Counted from the stretch's first letter, positions 46,296 to 57,063 are shown. The stretch is 64,000 nucleotides of DNA from Ampelocalamus luodianensis (GCA_036346255.1 CM070624.1:15346626-15410625), one strand, 5' to 3'. Program-made: numbers and translations. Notes: generated by a model from the letters alone, not told the origin.

Positions 46296-49200
46296 TGTAA
46301 CAGCCCAATTTTCAAATTTCAGTAAAAATTTAAATTTATTTATGTTTGTGGAATTTTCTGAAATTTTAAAAGCTTTTTATAAGTATTTTAAAAGATTAAA
46401 CAAATTTAATTGCAAAATTAAAAGCCAACATAAAGTTGGAAATAATTTTATTAAGTTCAGAAAGAGTATGGAAATTTCTGTGAATTTTTCCATAATTTTT
46501 GGAAGTATTTTGCTATTTTCTAAACCTTATATGAATTAACATAATTAAAACAAATGAAAAACAAAAAGAAAATCAAAATCTCGGTTTGGGCCGAAACCCA
46601 AAACCTCCGGCCCAAACCTCCCCGCGCAAACGGCCCATCGGCCCAGCCTCCCGCGCCCGCCTCTCACCCCCTCCCACCGTCCGATCTAAATCGCACAGCT
46701 ACAAATCACCCACGCCTCTCCTCTCTCTCCTTCTCTTCTGACCGTTGGATCAAAATCCAACGGCTCGCGTCCTTTCTTCCTCCTCTCCTTCTTCTTCGCG
46801 CGACCGAGTCGCCGCCGCCGTTTTCGCCGCACGAGGGCTCGATCTCCACCTCGCTTCCCTCCCCCTCTACACGCGAGAACGTGCGCAACGGCTCCGCTGC
46901 CTCCAACCACCCTCATTCCCCACCTTCTTCCCCCTTCTCCACGCCCGGTTCGCCACGATCGCCCGCAACCGCCGCCGCACGCCCCCACACCGCACCGCAC
47001 ACGATCTCCCCTCCCGGTCACCCCCGGCCCCTATAAAAGGGAACACCGGGAGCCCCTCTTCACGCCGCACTCGAAACCACCACTCACACCCCCTCTCTCG
47101 CCGGGAACTCGCCGGAATTCGCGAAACAACGCCGCCGGCCGTGAAGCTTTTCGCCGCCGCTAGCGCCGCCGTCACCACCGCCGTGTCCTCGCCGCCACCA
47201 CCTTCGGCATCGCCGTGATCCCGCGCACCCGGTGCTCACCTCGCCTCCGCCGGGACGTCACCGGAACCCCTTCGCCGCCGGGAGCCGTGTTGCGCCGCCG
47301 CTTCTCACCTCGTCGCCGGCGATCCTTCCACGCACTTCCGCCGCATCGGTGAGCATCGCACTCCCCACCTCCCTCTCTTCGCGTTGAGCCCCTCGGCGGA
47401 GCTCGCCGTGGCGCGTAGCGCCGGTGAGCTCAACACCAAGCGCCGCCGCCGCCTTCGCCGACGTGGTGTTGCCACCTCAGCTCCACCTCATCGCCCTGGC
47501 CCTCGTGGCATACGCGTGTCACCTACGGGGCGCACGGTCAGCGCCACACACGCGCTGGCGTGGCAGGTCCAGCCAAACCCGAGTACCAAACGCCCGTGGA
47601 CCCAGTTCACATGGGCCGTGTGTATGACACATGGGGCCCACATGTCAGAAATCGTTTTATTTAAATTTAATTCTGAAAATTCTGTGCTGAGGTCATCATT
47701 GCGCAATAAACTATTTTTCCTTTAGAAAAATAAATCAGGAAATCTGATAAATTCAGAATTTAGGTTTTTAAATAGATTTAAACTTTAGAAATTCATAACT
47801 TTTGCATACGAACTCCAAATTGGGTGATTCAAATTGCAAAATTTATATAAAATTATAATCTAGCTAACTAAACCAAAATATTTCAATTTGGAGTTAATTT
47901 GAACTATGTTTTTGAATTTATTTGAATTTGAATAATGAATTTGTCGTATTTTCGCGTATAGAATTCGACGACTCCGGAGAGTTCGATCAAACTGAAGATT
48001 TAGAATTTCAAGACATCGACCAAGGCAAGTTACACCATTGACCATATTGCCCCCAGTATTTTAAGTTATTTTCAGTTTTTAAATTCTTTATCGCATGCAT
48101 ATGTTGTTATAAATATTTTAATATCCTGTTTTACATATAGCTAATTCCATGTGTTATTGTATGGCCAATTTGAATGTTGTATCTGACTACCTTGATACCA
48201 TAGGCAAGATATTACCAAAAATTAAATATATGCTTAGCCAAGCTTAGTTCACATTTACAGAATTTGGGAGGGTTTACACCAAATTTCTACAAATTTGTTT
48301 CAAACTTGATGTTGTGGTATTGTCTTACCACATGGGTTTATAAATGGAGTTTTATTTAAAATAAAATCAAAAATAGGTTTGGACTTGGGCGAAATGGTCG
48401 GAATGGTGGGTGCAGGTTTATGCACGGGTTTGATCTGGTTAGGATCAAGGCCCATGGGTTGTAGGAATGACGCCCAAGTCAATTGAGGACCGGTCTTTGA
48501 GCCGCTTATTGCTATGCCATATCGTACCACCACATGTCCTGTATGGGCAGGATTTGGCTAACTAATTTGTGATGTTCTAGTATATTTATGTCATGTGATT
48601 ATGTGGGTGTCGGTTAGACATTTTATTCCCACTTGGCGCAAGAGGGGGCTTCCGGAGGACGGTTAGTCCAAAGGGGCGAAACCTTAGCGGGCATGAATAT
48701 ATTAGGACAGAACATTGTAAAGGCCCCATGGTAATTGCTCAGTCACACGCCTACGGAAGCGTGAATTGGACGACATAACGAGCATGTCACCTCGTGTGGG
48801 TAAAGTTGTACCAACTCTGCAGAGTAGAAACTATTCGAATAGCCGCGTCCGCGGTCATGGACATGCTAGCAGGGCCACTTAAAGTTAGTATTGTTTTTGG
48901 TTTTTAAAATACTTTATTAAATGCTGAGGATGGATAACCCTTATGAAAAATTGGGCGGGAAGCCAAGTGTTAGGAGGGGATCCTTCACTAAATCATTGGA
49001 GGTTATCCACATTATGATATTGTCATTTTAAAATATGATTTTAGTATTAATATAAACTGCCTCAGAAATTACTATGGTTATTTACACTGAAAATGTTGTT
49101 TATGCAAAACAACCCCAGCCATACTCACTTGTTACCTTATGCATGCATTTAAATTCAATATTGGGTGTAACTTGCGAGCACGGAAGTTGTGCTCATCCTT

Positions 49201-49513
49201 GCTGAATAAATCTTATTCAAGAGAAGACTTCTACCCCGACGGTGAGGATCCGGACGAGTAGGCTTTTGACCCAGACGATTGCCTGTGGCGCATCGTGTGG
49301 CTCACCTCTATTATCATGTTTCCGCTGTGTTTATTATTGGATATTTGTTATTGTTGTTCAGAACTCAGTTGTATTAAACAATTATTTATTTAATGTCATT
49401 TACGCTTTCGTGATATGAATGTGATATCCATTTTGTGAGACTGTGTACGCTGGAAATCCTGGACCGGTGTTTGAACACAGAGAATTCGGGATCCTTCGTT
49501 CCCGGGTTCGACA
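46296..49513 (+). repeat. TGTAACAGCCC-type gypsy solo LTR, 3218 bp
   Basis: It starts TGTAACAGCCC and ends GGTTCGACA. The flanks are CGACG (46291-46295) and CGGCG (49514-49518), a 5 bp TSD with one mismatch. The minus-strand fragment at 22490-24435 is the same family. A TATA box is at 47032-47039. The ORFs at 46554-47218 are leader-composition artefacts. Confidence 0.82.
47032..47039 (+). promoter_or_regulatory. TATA box in the solo LTR inside the Harbinger element
   Basis: CCCCTATAAAAGGG followed by a C-rich leader, placed as in the Tekay-like LTRs. Confidence 0.5.
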
Positions 49514-50096
49514 CGGCGGGGGTATTTTTTCCCGATTGACGCTGTGTCGTGCTTGGCTAACTCCCAGGATCGATATCTCCTCCCCCGTTCCAACTCAATC
49601 CATGGGGGTAACTCGCCTCGCCTCGGTCGTGTGTTTTTCTTCCCCGTCGTTGCGCTCGCGGCTGCGCTCGCGACTCCGCTCGACTCCTCCGAACGGCGTC
49701 GCCTCCCCCTTTCTCCCCCTTGCCTCCAGTGACGAGGATCCCGCCGCCCTGGGAGGAACATCCAGTTAGTCGCCTCCCCCTTTCTCCCCCTTGCCTCCAA
49801 TGACTACTACGATTTCTAGGGTTTGTGCCTCAATTTTTTTTCCAAATTTTCTTTACCAGATCCGTGGCGCCGGGGTTAGAGAGGGGGAGGAGAACTCCGG
49901 CCAGGGAGCTTACAGTAGCCCACTGCCATCCGTGGCGGTGTTGCTCGAGGAGACTCTTCCAGGCGTGGGGAATCAGGAAGCCGCAGAGTTCGGGCTTGGG
50001 CTGGAGATTCGTCCTCCGCTCCATCTCCTTCCGGTTCTTGGTTTGTGTTACTATAATTTCTGCTTCTGCTTAGTTTACCTACTATTGTTATTTCTT

Positions 50097-51393
50097 TTGT
50101 TGCTGAGAGGTGGCAAATTGACAGATTCTCAATGTATCTCTGTTTAGTTTACCTACTATTTGGCAACCATACATGTTTGTATCATTCTTTGTGTGAGCCG
50201 ACTCTGTAATGCGGTCCTGTTTTTTTCATGCACAAATAATTCTGATAACATTCTTGAATATTTATCTCAAAAACTTTCGAAGATACACAATTCAAATGAT
50301 ATAACAACTAATTCTTTGTGAGAGAGAGACTCTAGCTCCTGTTTCTGTGTTGAACTGTAAAATGTAGAGTATGTTTCCTTAAAAAAAAATAAACTGTTGA
50401 TCCTGTGTTTCCTATACTGTCTACAACCACATAGGTGTCTCTCCAAGATGAGTTCTTTTACTCCATTTGGTATACAAAAATGACAAGCCGAGACATAGAA
50501 GAAATATAGAATAGACGTGCTCAATGCATCCTGCAAGACAATCCACTGATAAGTATCACAGACCAATTAATACAGCATTCGCTCCGTTGCTGCACTTGAT
50601 TTTGCCTCCAACAATGCCGTCCGCCGCTTTCTTGTCATAGAACCTCCTGTACGTGGAATCAACTTTTGTAAGGTAGAATGTTCCTGGTGGCAACAAACTT
50701 GTGTCTTTGGTTGTTTCAAAATCTTTTGCTCCATAACGGTGCTCCATCAGCTTCAGTGTCTCCATGAACTTCTCAGGCGAGGTCTATTAACATGTGAAGG
50801 AACAAATCAGCCTGCTATAGAGAAATTATAGGGAGGAATGGGCTCTCCAAAAATGGATGTTGGGGCATTCAGATCCCAGATATCAAGGTCTTCACAATAG
50901 AAAGGAATTAAATGGATGCTTTCTCTTTTTGTGTTAAGTGGCCGGATCTCTCTTTCTATCCCCCTTTTGCTTCCTCCTCCCTGGTGCAATGCTATATATG
51001 ATTGTTTTTGGAGACTAGTATATATTAACCTTGATCCCAACCTTTCCCAGATGCGTTGCGTTGGTGTCTGAGCTGATCTGGACTCCCAAGAACAAGCTGA
51101 CCGGCCTAAACAAAGAAAAGAAGCAGAGAGAGGTATATAGCTAGATCTCATGCATCATGCTCATGTAAATGATGAGAGAATTATTGTTTCTTTTATTGCT
51201 GAGAGGTGGCAAATTGACAGATTCTCAATGTATACATGTTGTTTCTTTTGTTGCTGAGAGAATTTGCTGAGAGGTGGCAAATTGGCAAATTGACAAATTG
51301 GCAAATTGACAGATACATGTTTGTACCATTCTTTGTGTGAGCCGACTCTGCAATGCAGTCCTGTTTTTTTCATGCACAAATAATTCTGATAAC
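50097..51393. repeat. Direct repeats flanking the HMGS insert
   Basis: Copy 1 (50097-50252) and copy 2 (51195-51393) share GCTGAGAGGTGGCAAATTGA, GTGAGCCGACTCTG and CATGCACAAATAATTCTGAT. Copy 2 has extra short repeats of GGCAAATTGACAAATT. Sequence from a different source lies between them. Confidence 0.8.
50556..50783 (-). pseudogene. HMGS: Captured HMG-CoA synthase last-exon fragment
   Basis: The minus-strand exon opens after an AG acceptor at 50783 and reads TSPEKFMETLKLMEHRYGAK, then KDTSLLPPGTFYLTKVDS and YRRFYDKK, ending at a stop at 50556. I recognise this as the C-terminal end of plant hydroxymethylglutaryl-CoA synthase, the mevalonate-pathway enzyme that joins acetyl-CoA and acetoacetyl-CoA. 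The catalytic Cys and His domains are not present. An AT-rich stretch that looks like the source 3' UTR follows to about 50270. Sequence at 50784-51190 may be intron and flank of the source gene. It is not functional alone. Confidence 0.8.
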
Positions 51394-51719
51394 ATGAAAG
51401 CAGATGCATGCTAGAGAAGGCTTATTCCAGAATGTTGCACTTTTGGCATGCCATGTTGTTCATTTGCTAAATATAAGTCTGATATCAAGTGGGCACCGTT
51501 TCTTGTGTTGGCCCTTCTAGAAATACATCAAAGCGTGGCATCGAGATAATACATGGAGATGTTGTGTTTGATGGGTAGGTGGAGATATGCCTTTCATAAA
51601 ACGTGGCATCGTGATAATACATCAAAACTGTGGCATTGTTGTAGCTTGTTTGCTAAAAACTACATTGTTTAATTATTTCAAATGATTAGTAGTTTAATAT
51701 TTGTGTTTAGTGGCCAAAT

Positions 51720-53008
51720 GGATTCGAGAAGGGTGCTTTGAACTAAAAGGAGGAGGGAAGAGGATGACGACATGATGTTCGTTGTTTTGCCAACTTTACA
51801 TCTATTGTCTGCTAGTGCACAAAATGAAAAAAAAAAACAAGGCATGCATCTAGACTACCTAGCAAAGAGCGGCTTAAGGAAATCCTTGAAGGACATGAAA
51901 TAGATTGTAGAGTTGCATTCCGTATGGAGCCAGTGGTCTTTAGGACAATTGCAAATTATCTTAGAGAGCAGAAACTGTTGAAAGACAGTAGAGGCGTTAG
52001 TGTTGAGGAGAAACTTGGATTTTTTATATTCATGCTTTCCCACGATGCAAGCTTTCAAGATTTACAATTTGAATTCAAGCATAGCGGGGAAACAATTCAT
52101 CGTCATCTTAAGGAGGTTTTCAATACAATTCCTGCTCTCACCTATAGATTTGTCAAGCTTCCTAATGCTGATCAAACTCATTGGAAGATTAGATCGAATC
52201 CTCGCTTCTTCCCCTACTTTAAGGTGCATAATTTGACATTCATGTATAAATTAATATTTAGTTCACAAAAAATAAAAACTCATGTATATATTCTTTGCCT
52301 TGCAGAATTGTATTAGTGCTATCGATAGTACCCATATTCCTATTACTATAAGTGGAAAGAAGGTTGCTCCGTACAGGAATAGAAAGGGTACATTGAGTTA
52401 AAACGTCATGGTAGTTTGCGATTTTGACTTGAACTTCACTTTTATCTCATGTGGTTGGGAGGGATCTGCCACAGATGCTAGAGTCCTTAGGTCTGCTCTG
52501 AGTAGTGGTTTTCAAGTACCGGAAGGTAATTTTTTTCTTGTCGATGGTGGTTATGCTAACAAACCATCATTCCCTGCACCTTACCGTGGTGTTCGATATC
52601 ACCTGAAGGAGTTTGGACGTGGTCACCGTGGACCAAGAGACTACAAGGAGTTATTTAATCATCGTCACGCAAGCTTGCGAAATCACGTAGAAAGGGCTTT
52701 ATGAGTTCTAAAGAAGCGCTTCCCCATCCTCAAAGTAGGCACATTCCATCGTATAAAGAACCAAGTGAAGATTCCAGCAGCTGCAGCAGTTTTCCATAAT
52801 ATGATCCGAATGCTTGATGGTGATGAGGGGTGGTTAGATAACCAGCATAGCAATATACCATCTGAAAAGTTTGTCGATCTTCCAGGAGGTGACAATGAAT
52901 ACCAGAGCGATGTGGATTCACTTAGTAATCAAATGGATCATGGAAATAATGTTAGAGATATAACTGCAAAGAAGATGTGGGAAGATTATTTTCGTAATCA
53001 GCCATAGT
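51720..53008 (+). pseudogene. PIF/Harbinger DDE transposase, broken
   Basis: This is a nuclease of the Harbinger (DDE_Tnp_4) family. The N-terminal part has a stop at codon 8 and a frameshift in a run of A near 51830. A conserved stretch from 51906 follows (AFRMEPVVFRTIANYL, LSHDASFQDLQFEFKHSG). The intron 52224-52305 has clean GT/AG ends. Exon 2 has AIDSTHI (first Asp), LVDGGYAN (second Asp) and NHVERAL (Glu), so the catalytic triad is intact. TAA at 52399-52401 (just after KGTLS) and TGA at 52702-52704 (just before VLKKRFPIL) interrupt it; both look like single-base changes. It ends KMWEDYFRNQP at 53006. Confidence 0.85.
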
Positions 53009-53176
53009 AGCAAAAAATTGTTTTGTTTTCTAATGGGATGTTAAGTTGGATGTATTTGTTTTATTTGCACCCAGTTTTCCATTTGATTAATTTGTAGTTA
53101 TGCTGGATGTTTCAAAAGAAAAAAGTTTTTTGTTTATTTATTTGAATAAATTCAATCAGATATTACTTTACAGTCA

Positions 53177-54569
53177 TGATGTTTGCAAGAGGATCTCCAA
53201 AATTCAATTTGTTGCAAGCTAGTAATGCACAGAAGAAAGCATCACCAAAGGGAACAACACTAGGAGGTATTACTTTATAGTTTATGCAATTTTGCTTATA
53301 ATTGAGCCTACTTTCTTATTACTTTGATCTAATTTTGCCTACAGTGGATAAGTCTAGAGCCTCGTGGAATCCTGGGTTAGAAAAGGCTTTAGTTGATATG
53401 CTCCATGAGCTCAACAACCCTTCTTACAGAGGCGACAACAGATGGTCGAGTGAAGCATGGAATAAGATTGTCAAAGAATTTCGTGAGAAGCATCCATATG
53501 TGAATTTGAAAAAGCAACAAATACAAGATAAAGAAAAGGAGTTGAAAAGGGACTATAAGATGATCAAAGATGCAAGAAAACAGAGTGGTGCGTCTTGGGA
53601 TGACAATCGTTGCATGATAGTTGCTGATCCACCGATTTGGGCCAACATCATCACGGTAATTTGTTTACACCAATTTTTTTGCAGTTTACTATTAAATTTG
53701 TGTGCTATGTGCTAATGTCATAATTAATTATCTCATTTCGTACATTCTGCAGTCATATCCTAGAGCTAAGAAATTCCGCAGTAAACCTTTCCCCCTGTTC
53801 AATGCTTTGGGAGATCTATATGATGGTAAATTTTCTTACAAAACATATTCCATTTAGCTTAAACTAAGAAATTCCGTATTAGTGAACTTTAACTTTCTTG
53901 CGTAGGACAAACAGCTGAGGGTAGCATGAACTTCACATCTCTTGAGCCATCACAACATGTTATTCTCACACAAGTAGACAATGTTGACGATTATGTTGAA
54001 TCTGAGAACCTTTTTCCAGACTCGCATTATGATGAGTGCAATGACATGAGTTCACCAAGTCAACATACGGCGAGTGCAATACAAAGATGAACTTCATCAA
54101 AGGCGAGTAATGCTACCTCGGAGATAAAGGGAAAAGGTTATGAAGAAGACTAATACTAACTCAAGAGATAAAGGAGAAAAGGCTGCGAAAAAGCGCAAGC
54201 AAGATGGAAACGTAGCTGATATGATGGGAAGGTACTTAGAGATAAGAACAAAGCAAGCCGAGGAGGAGGCTTTAGAGCTAGCCAGGGAACGAGCTGATGC
54301 AAGACATGTTGATGATTTCTCTATCAGGAGTTGCATTAGTGTTTTGAACACAATGAAAGATCTATCAAATGAAGAGAAAGTCAAAGCCTTTAGTGTATTC
54401 AAGGATGCTCAACATAGGGAGATTTTCATTAGTGCGGAACCTGTTACTCGTCTCATGTGGTTGAAGAGTGTGATGGTATGTGGATAACTTGTTTCTTCCA
54501 TCCTATATTTGTTGTTTCTTATTTCTATTTGTGCTTATTGTCATTTTCATAAATTAACAGGATCTATAA
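53177..54569 (+). pseudogene. Harbinger Myb/SANT-like DNA-binding protein gene, broken
   Basis: This is the second gene of the element, in this superfamily the partner that brings the transposase to DNA. Exon 1 is 53177-53266 (MMFARGSPKFNLL), exon 2 is 53345-53655 with a Myb/SANT-like domain (WNPGLEKALVDML, RWSSEAWNKIVKEF, KKQQIQDKEKELKRDYKMIK), exon 3 is 53753-53825, exon 4 is 53906-54475 and a last exon at 54561 ends at TAA 54567-54569. All introns have GT/AG ends. TGA at 54088-54090 and a frameshift near 54130 interrupt exon 4. A Lys-rich linker and the C-terminal helical domain (SCISVLNTMKDLSNEEKVKA) follow. Confidence 0.78.
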
Positions 54570-54831
54570 GCTTGAGTTCAACAAAGGTCATTTTCATCTA
54601 TTAGCTGGTAAGGGTTGTTTCTAGCATTATATGCATTATAATACTCAGTAAACCTTTCATTTTGATGTCATAACCAACGTGGTACAGTGTCTTCTACACC
54701 ACAAATTCAGTCTTGCTAAAAAGTAGTCTTTTTGCTCTATCTGTATGTCATAAGACATATAACTAATATTACTTTTGGTTACCTATCTAGTTGTTTATAT
54801 GATCTGATAGGAACTTTTTTTTGGTTTATAG

Positions 54832-54917
54832 GTTAGTGTAGACTACTTGACAAAACCAATAGAAGTTTTTAAGGAGATGCGACGGATACTTAAGCCAGCA
54901 GGACTAGCTATAATGAG
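54832..54917 (+). pseudogene. Captured SAM-methyltransferase exon fragment
   Basis: An 86-base exon with intact AG acceptor and GT donor encodes VSVDYLTKPIEVFKEMRRIL and then KPAGLAIM. This matches the segment after motif III of plant type-11 (UbiE-like) methyltransferases, where a 'VDYLTKPLEVFKEMRRVLKPGG' style stretch is typical. The SAM-binding GxGxG motif is absent. It lies just past the Myb-like gene and could be spliced onto its transcript. It is a fragment with no expected activity. Confidence 0.65.
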
Positions 54918-54984
54918 GTAATGTGTTGTCCATAGCATTACTAACATGATGCATGCCATTTACTAAGAACTATTTTTTTTTTTT

Positions 54985-55235
54985 GGATATAGCAGTGTCT
55001 TTTATCTTCTATCCCTTGCATCTCTTGATTGCAACAGGAATATTGTCTGGATTAGGATCATACCCTTTATAGACAGTACCCTGACCTCCTTATCCAATGA
55101 TTGCCCTGTTATTAAAGTTGTTCGTTGCCAGCTCGATTTCTTCTCGGTCATACAACTTGAATGAAATGTTGCTCTCTATTCTCATCATATCTATCAATAG
55201 CTGTCCTCCATTCTGACGAAAACATTGAATGCAAA
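54985..55235 (-). pseudogene. Captured wall-associated kinase (WAK) N-lobe fragment
   Basis: The minus strand reads CFRQNGGQLLIDMMRI, LYDREEIELATNNFN, then a glycine-rich loop (GGQGTVYKG) and VAIKRCKG. This is the start of the kinase domain of wall-associated receptor kinases, with the invariant Lys in VAIK present. A TAA replaces the residue between IIG and GGQG, and the frame breaks again after CKG. The ectodomain, catalytic loop and DFG are absent. It sits opposite in strand to the transposon genes. Confidence 0.75.
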
Positions 55236-55284
55236 GCTTGATGATTCGCTGATTGAAGGGGAGTTGCTGAATTGAAATTAGATG

Positions 55285-55430
55285 AGCAATCTTTTTTGTA
55301 TGAGACTATTTGTAATATGAAATACTTTTATGTTGTGATGATATTGGACAATGGACATGCACATTGTCATGTATTGCAAGGACAGTGGACATCTTTTTTG
55401 TACGAGACTATTTGTAATATGAAATACTTT
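55285..55430. repeat. Duplicated 43 bp segment in the Harbinger 3' region
   Basis: ATCTTTTTTGTA(T/C)GAGACTATT appears at about 55288 and 55390, each continuing TTGTAATATGAAATACTTT. From 55430 to 55620 the sequence is T-rich with repeated GAATTTTCTGG words. No gene is seen here. Confidence 0.65.
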
Positions 55431-55923
55431 ATTCTGAATTTTTATGATTTTTTTTTAAATTTTTTGCACTTTTTTTTGAATTTTCTGGACTGTTTGTGAA
55501 AAATTTCTATTTTTTTTCGAATTTTCTGGTTTGGTTTTGGAAAATTTAATGAATTGTTCCAATTTTTTAATATTGTTTTTGGAATTTTCTATATCCTTTT
55601 TTTGCTTTCAGATTTTTTAATATGTGCAATCCCTACCAATCCAACCATTTGTCCAAACAAATCAAGGGATTAGATCCAAGGTGAGAGGGGATTAAATCCA
55701 AGGTGGGAGGGGATTGGGTGGAGGGAGGGGATCAACCTAATCCCCCCTTGGATGGTTTATCCCATGTATATATTTTCCCATTAGCCAAACAAGGCCTTAG
55801 GGTGTAGGTTGTCCGGTTTTACAACTTCGGGGTGTCAAAGGTCCGATTTTTTAGTTCAGGGGGTTAGGTGTCCGCATGTCGATACTTGAGGGGATAAAAT
55901 GGACTTTTTCCTAAAAACTTTAA

Positions 55924-56214
55924 GGGTACATACAATAGTATAGACAACTAATGTCTATAACAACTTTTTATGTCATCTGTTGACAGCATTAAACATAACT
56001 CATACAATAGTACAAACAGCTACAGATAGCTGCTGTCTTTTTAGTTGTCTTTATAGAACATACAATCTTTAATATTTTTCTTGTTTCTCGTGATACAGTC
56101 GGCTATAGGATTGTAGATATCAACTTTCTCTCTTCATTCTCTTTTACCTACGTTAGCAAAAATCCTACGTAGCAATAACTATAGACGATTAATATAAATC
56201 TATTGTACATGCTC
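55924..56214. mobile_element. Tourist-like MITE, 291 bp
   Basis: It is bounded by TSD TAA at 55921-55923 and 56215-56217. The ends GGGTACATACAATAG and CTATTGTACATGCTC form imperfect TIRs of 15 bp. It is short, AT-rich and non-coding, as expected for a PIF/Harbinger-derived MITE. It starts immediately after the Pack-MULE's TSD. From 56215 to 56732 I see no gene or clear repeat. Confidence 0.65.
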
Positions 56215-56732
56215 TAAACAACTAGCTAAACATGCGTGCTTAGAGTACGTGCGTTTTTGCTTCTGCTCGCTGAAGATAGACGTACAAAAAAACATAACAT
56301 CGTGTGTGTATCATTTCCGGGGCAGCAATAATGCAGGCATCAAGATTTCAAGACGACGAAAATAAAACATTAAAAAAAAAACAAAGGAAAGCAACATGCA
56401 TCTCTGGCTCTCTGCTCAACTCTTTGCGCGAGGAACATATGGTCATATGCATGACGTGACGGGCCGGCAGCAGGACGAGAGGAGGTGGCAGGCGACGTGC
56501 TCTTCTCGGGACGGATGAGGCGAAAATGTCTGTTGGTGGTGCGGATGAGACTACAAAATGACGGTCAAAATATTGTTTTTACTAATAATGCTCCAAACAA
56601 TACTATTTTAACAAAAAAAACATATAAAGAGGGGTTTTTTCTTGATACCGGTTCAAAGTGTTAGTTCGGCCAAAAACTCCAAAATGGTCGAGACTCCACG
56701 ATGGTCGTGTAGATAAAGCTCGGTTACTCAGC

Positions 56733-57063
56733 AAATCTGGAATTTTTATTATTATTTAATTCTTTTTTTAATTTAATTTTAAAATTAACCAAACAACACT
56801 GCCACGCCAGTCTATTTCTGGTCAAAGTCTTGTCACGCCACTGGTGGTGGCGTGACAGTATTGTTTGGTCACACCATCACCAGTGGCGTGACAAAAAGTA
56901 CGATTTTGGGGATTTATCCTGTGGCGTGACAGTGTTGTTTAGTCACACCACGGGTGATGGCGTGACCAAAGGGGTCAGGATTGGAAATAAAATTTACGAA
57001 GGTTAACTTTAAAATTAATTTAAAAAAAATTAAATAATAAAAAAAGTTCGCAAATCTGCTATA
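56733..57063. repeat. Fold-back repeat with nested hairpins upstream of the NLR gene
   Basis: The outer arms of about 58 bp (56733-56791 and 57005-57063) are imperfect inverted copies, each with GCA(A/G)AT at the outer edge and TTAACC at the inner edge. The centre holds three smaller hairpins built from GTCAC(G/A)CCA...TGGCGTGAC, the best being GTCACGCCAC with GTGGCGTGAC around 56833. It ends 47 bases before the NLR start codon. It may be a MITE-like element, but no TSD was established. Confidence 0.65.

Larger units (their letters stand above)
49514..51719 (+). other. Harbinger element leader region with duplications
   Basis: A pyrimidine-rich leader holds a 31 bp sequence twice (about 49694 and 49769) and an ACGATTTCTAGGGTTTG motif near 49808 typical of plant 5' leaders. 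Direct repeats of about 150-200 bp at 50097-50252 and 51195-51393 bracket the HMG-CoA synthase fragment. The rest up to the transposase start at 51720 is AT-rich without coding signal. Confidence 0.5.
46221..55796 (+). mobile_element. PIF/Harbinger DNA transposon carrying host gene fragments
   Basis: The TIRs are GGCCTTGTTTGG at 46221 and CCAAACAAGGCC ending at 55796, with the 3 bp TSD TTA at 46218-46220 and 55797-55799. Inside are a DDE transposase (51720-53008) and a Myb/SANT-like gene (53177-54569), both on the plus strand, the two-gene set of this superfamily. Without the solo LTR it is about 6.35 kb. Fragments of three host genes lie inside. Both element genes have stop codons, so it is immobile on its own. 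Confidence 0.82.
44695..55911. mobile_element. Pack-MULE with long TIRs, later split by a Harbinger element
   Basis: A 9 bp TSD TAAAAACTT lies at 44686-44694 and 55912-55920. The TIRs begin GGAA(G/A)AAGTCCATT and extend about 195 bp: left 44695-44890, right 55911-55800 continuing at 46220-46135. A 9 bp TSD and long TIRs are typical of Mutator-like elements. The net length without the insertion is about 1.6 kb. There is no transposase. The interior holds a carboxylesterase gene fragment and GC-rich sequence with internal repeats. Confidence 0.8.

Noticed and set aside
46554..47725. Several plus-strand ORFs over 100 codons
   Set aside because: They lie inside the solo LTR 46296-49513 around its TATA box; composition is leader-like and no family is recognisable.
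56733..57063. MicroRNA precursor interpretation of the fold-back
   Set aside because: The arms are long, AT-rich and imperfect, and no mature miRNA could be named; it is better described as a MITE-like repeat unless small RNA data say otherwise.
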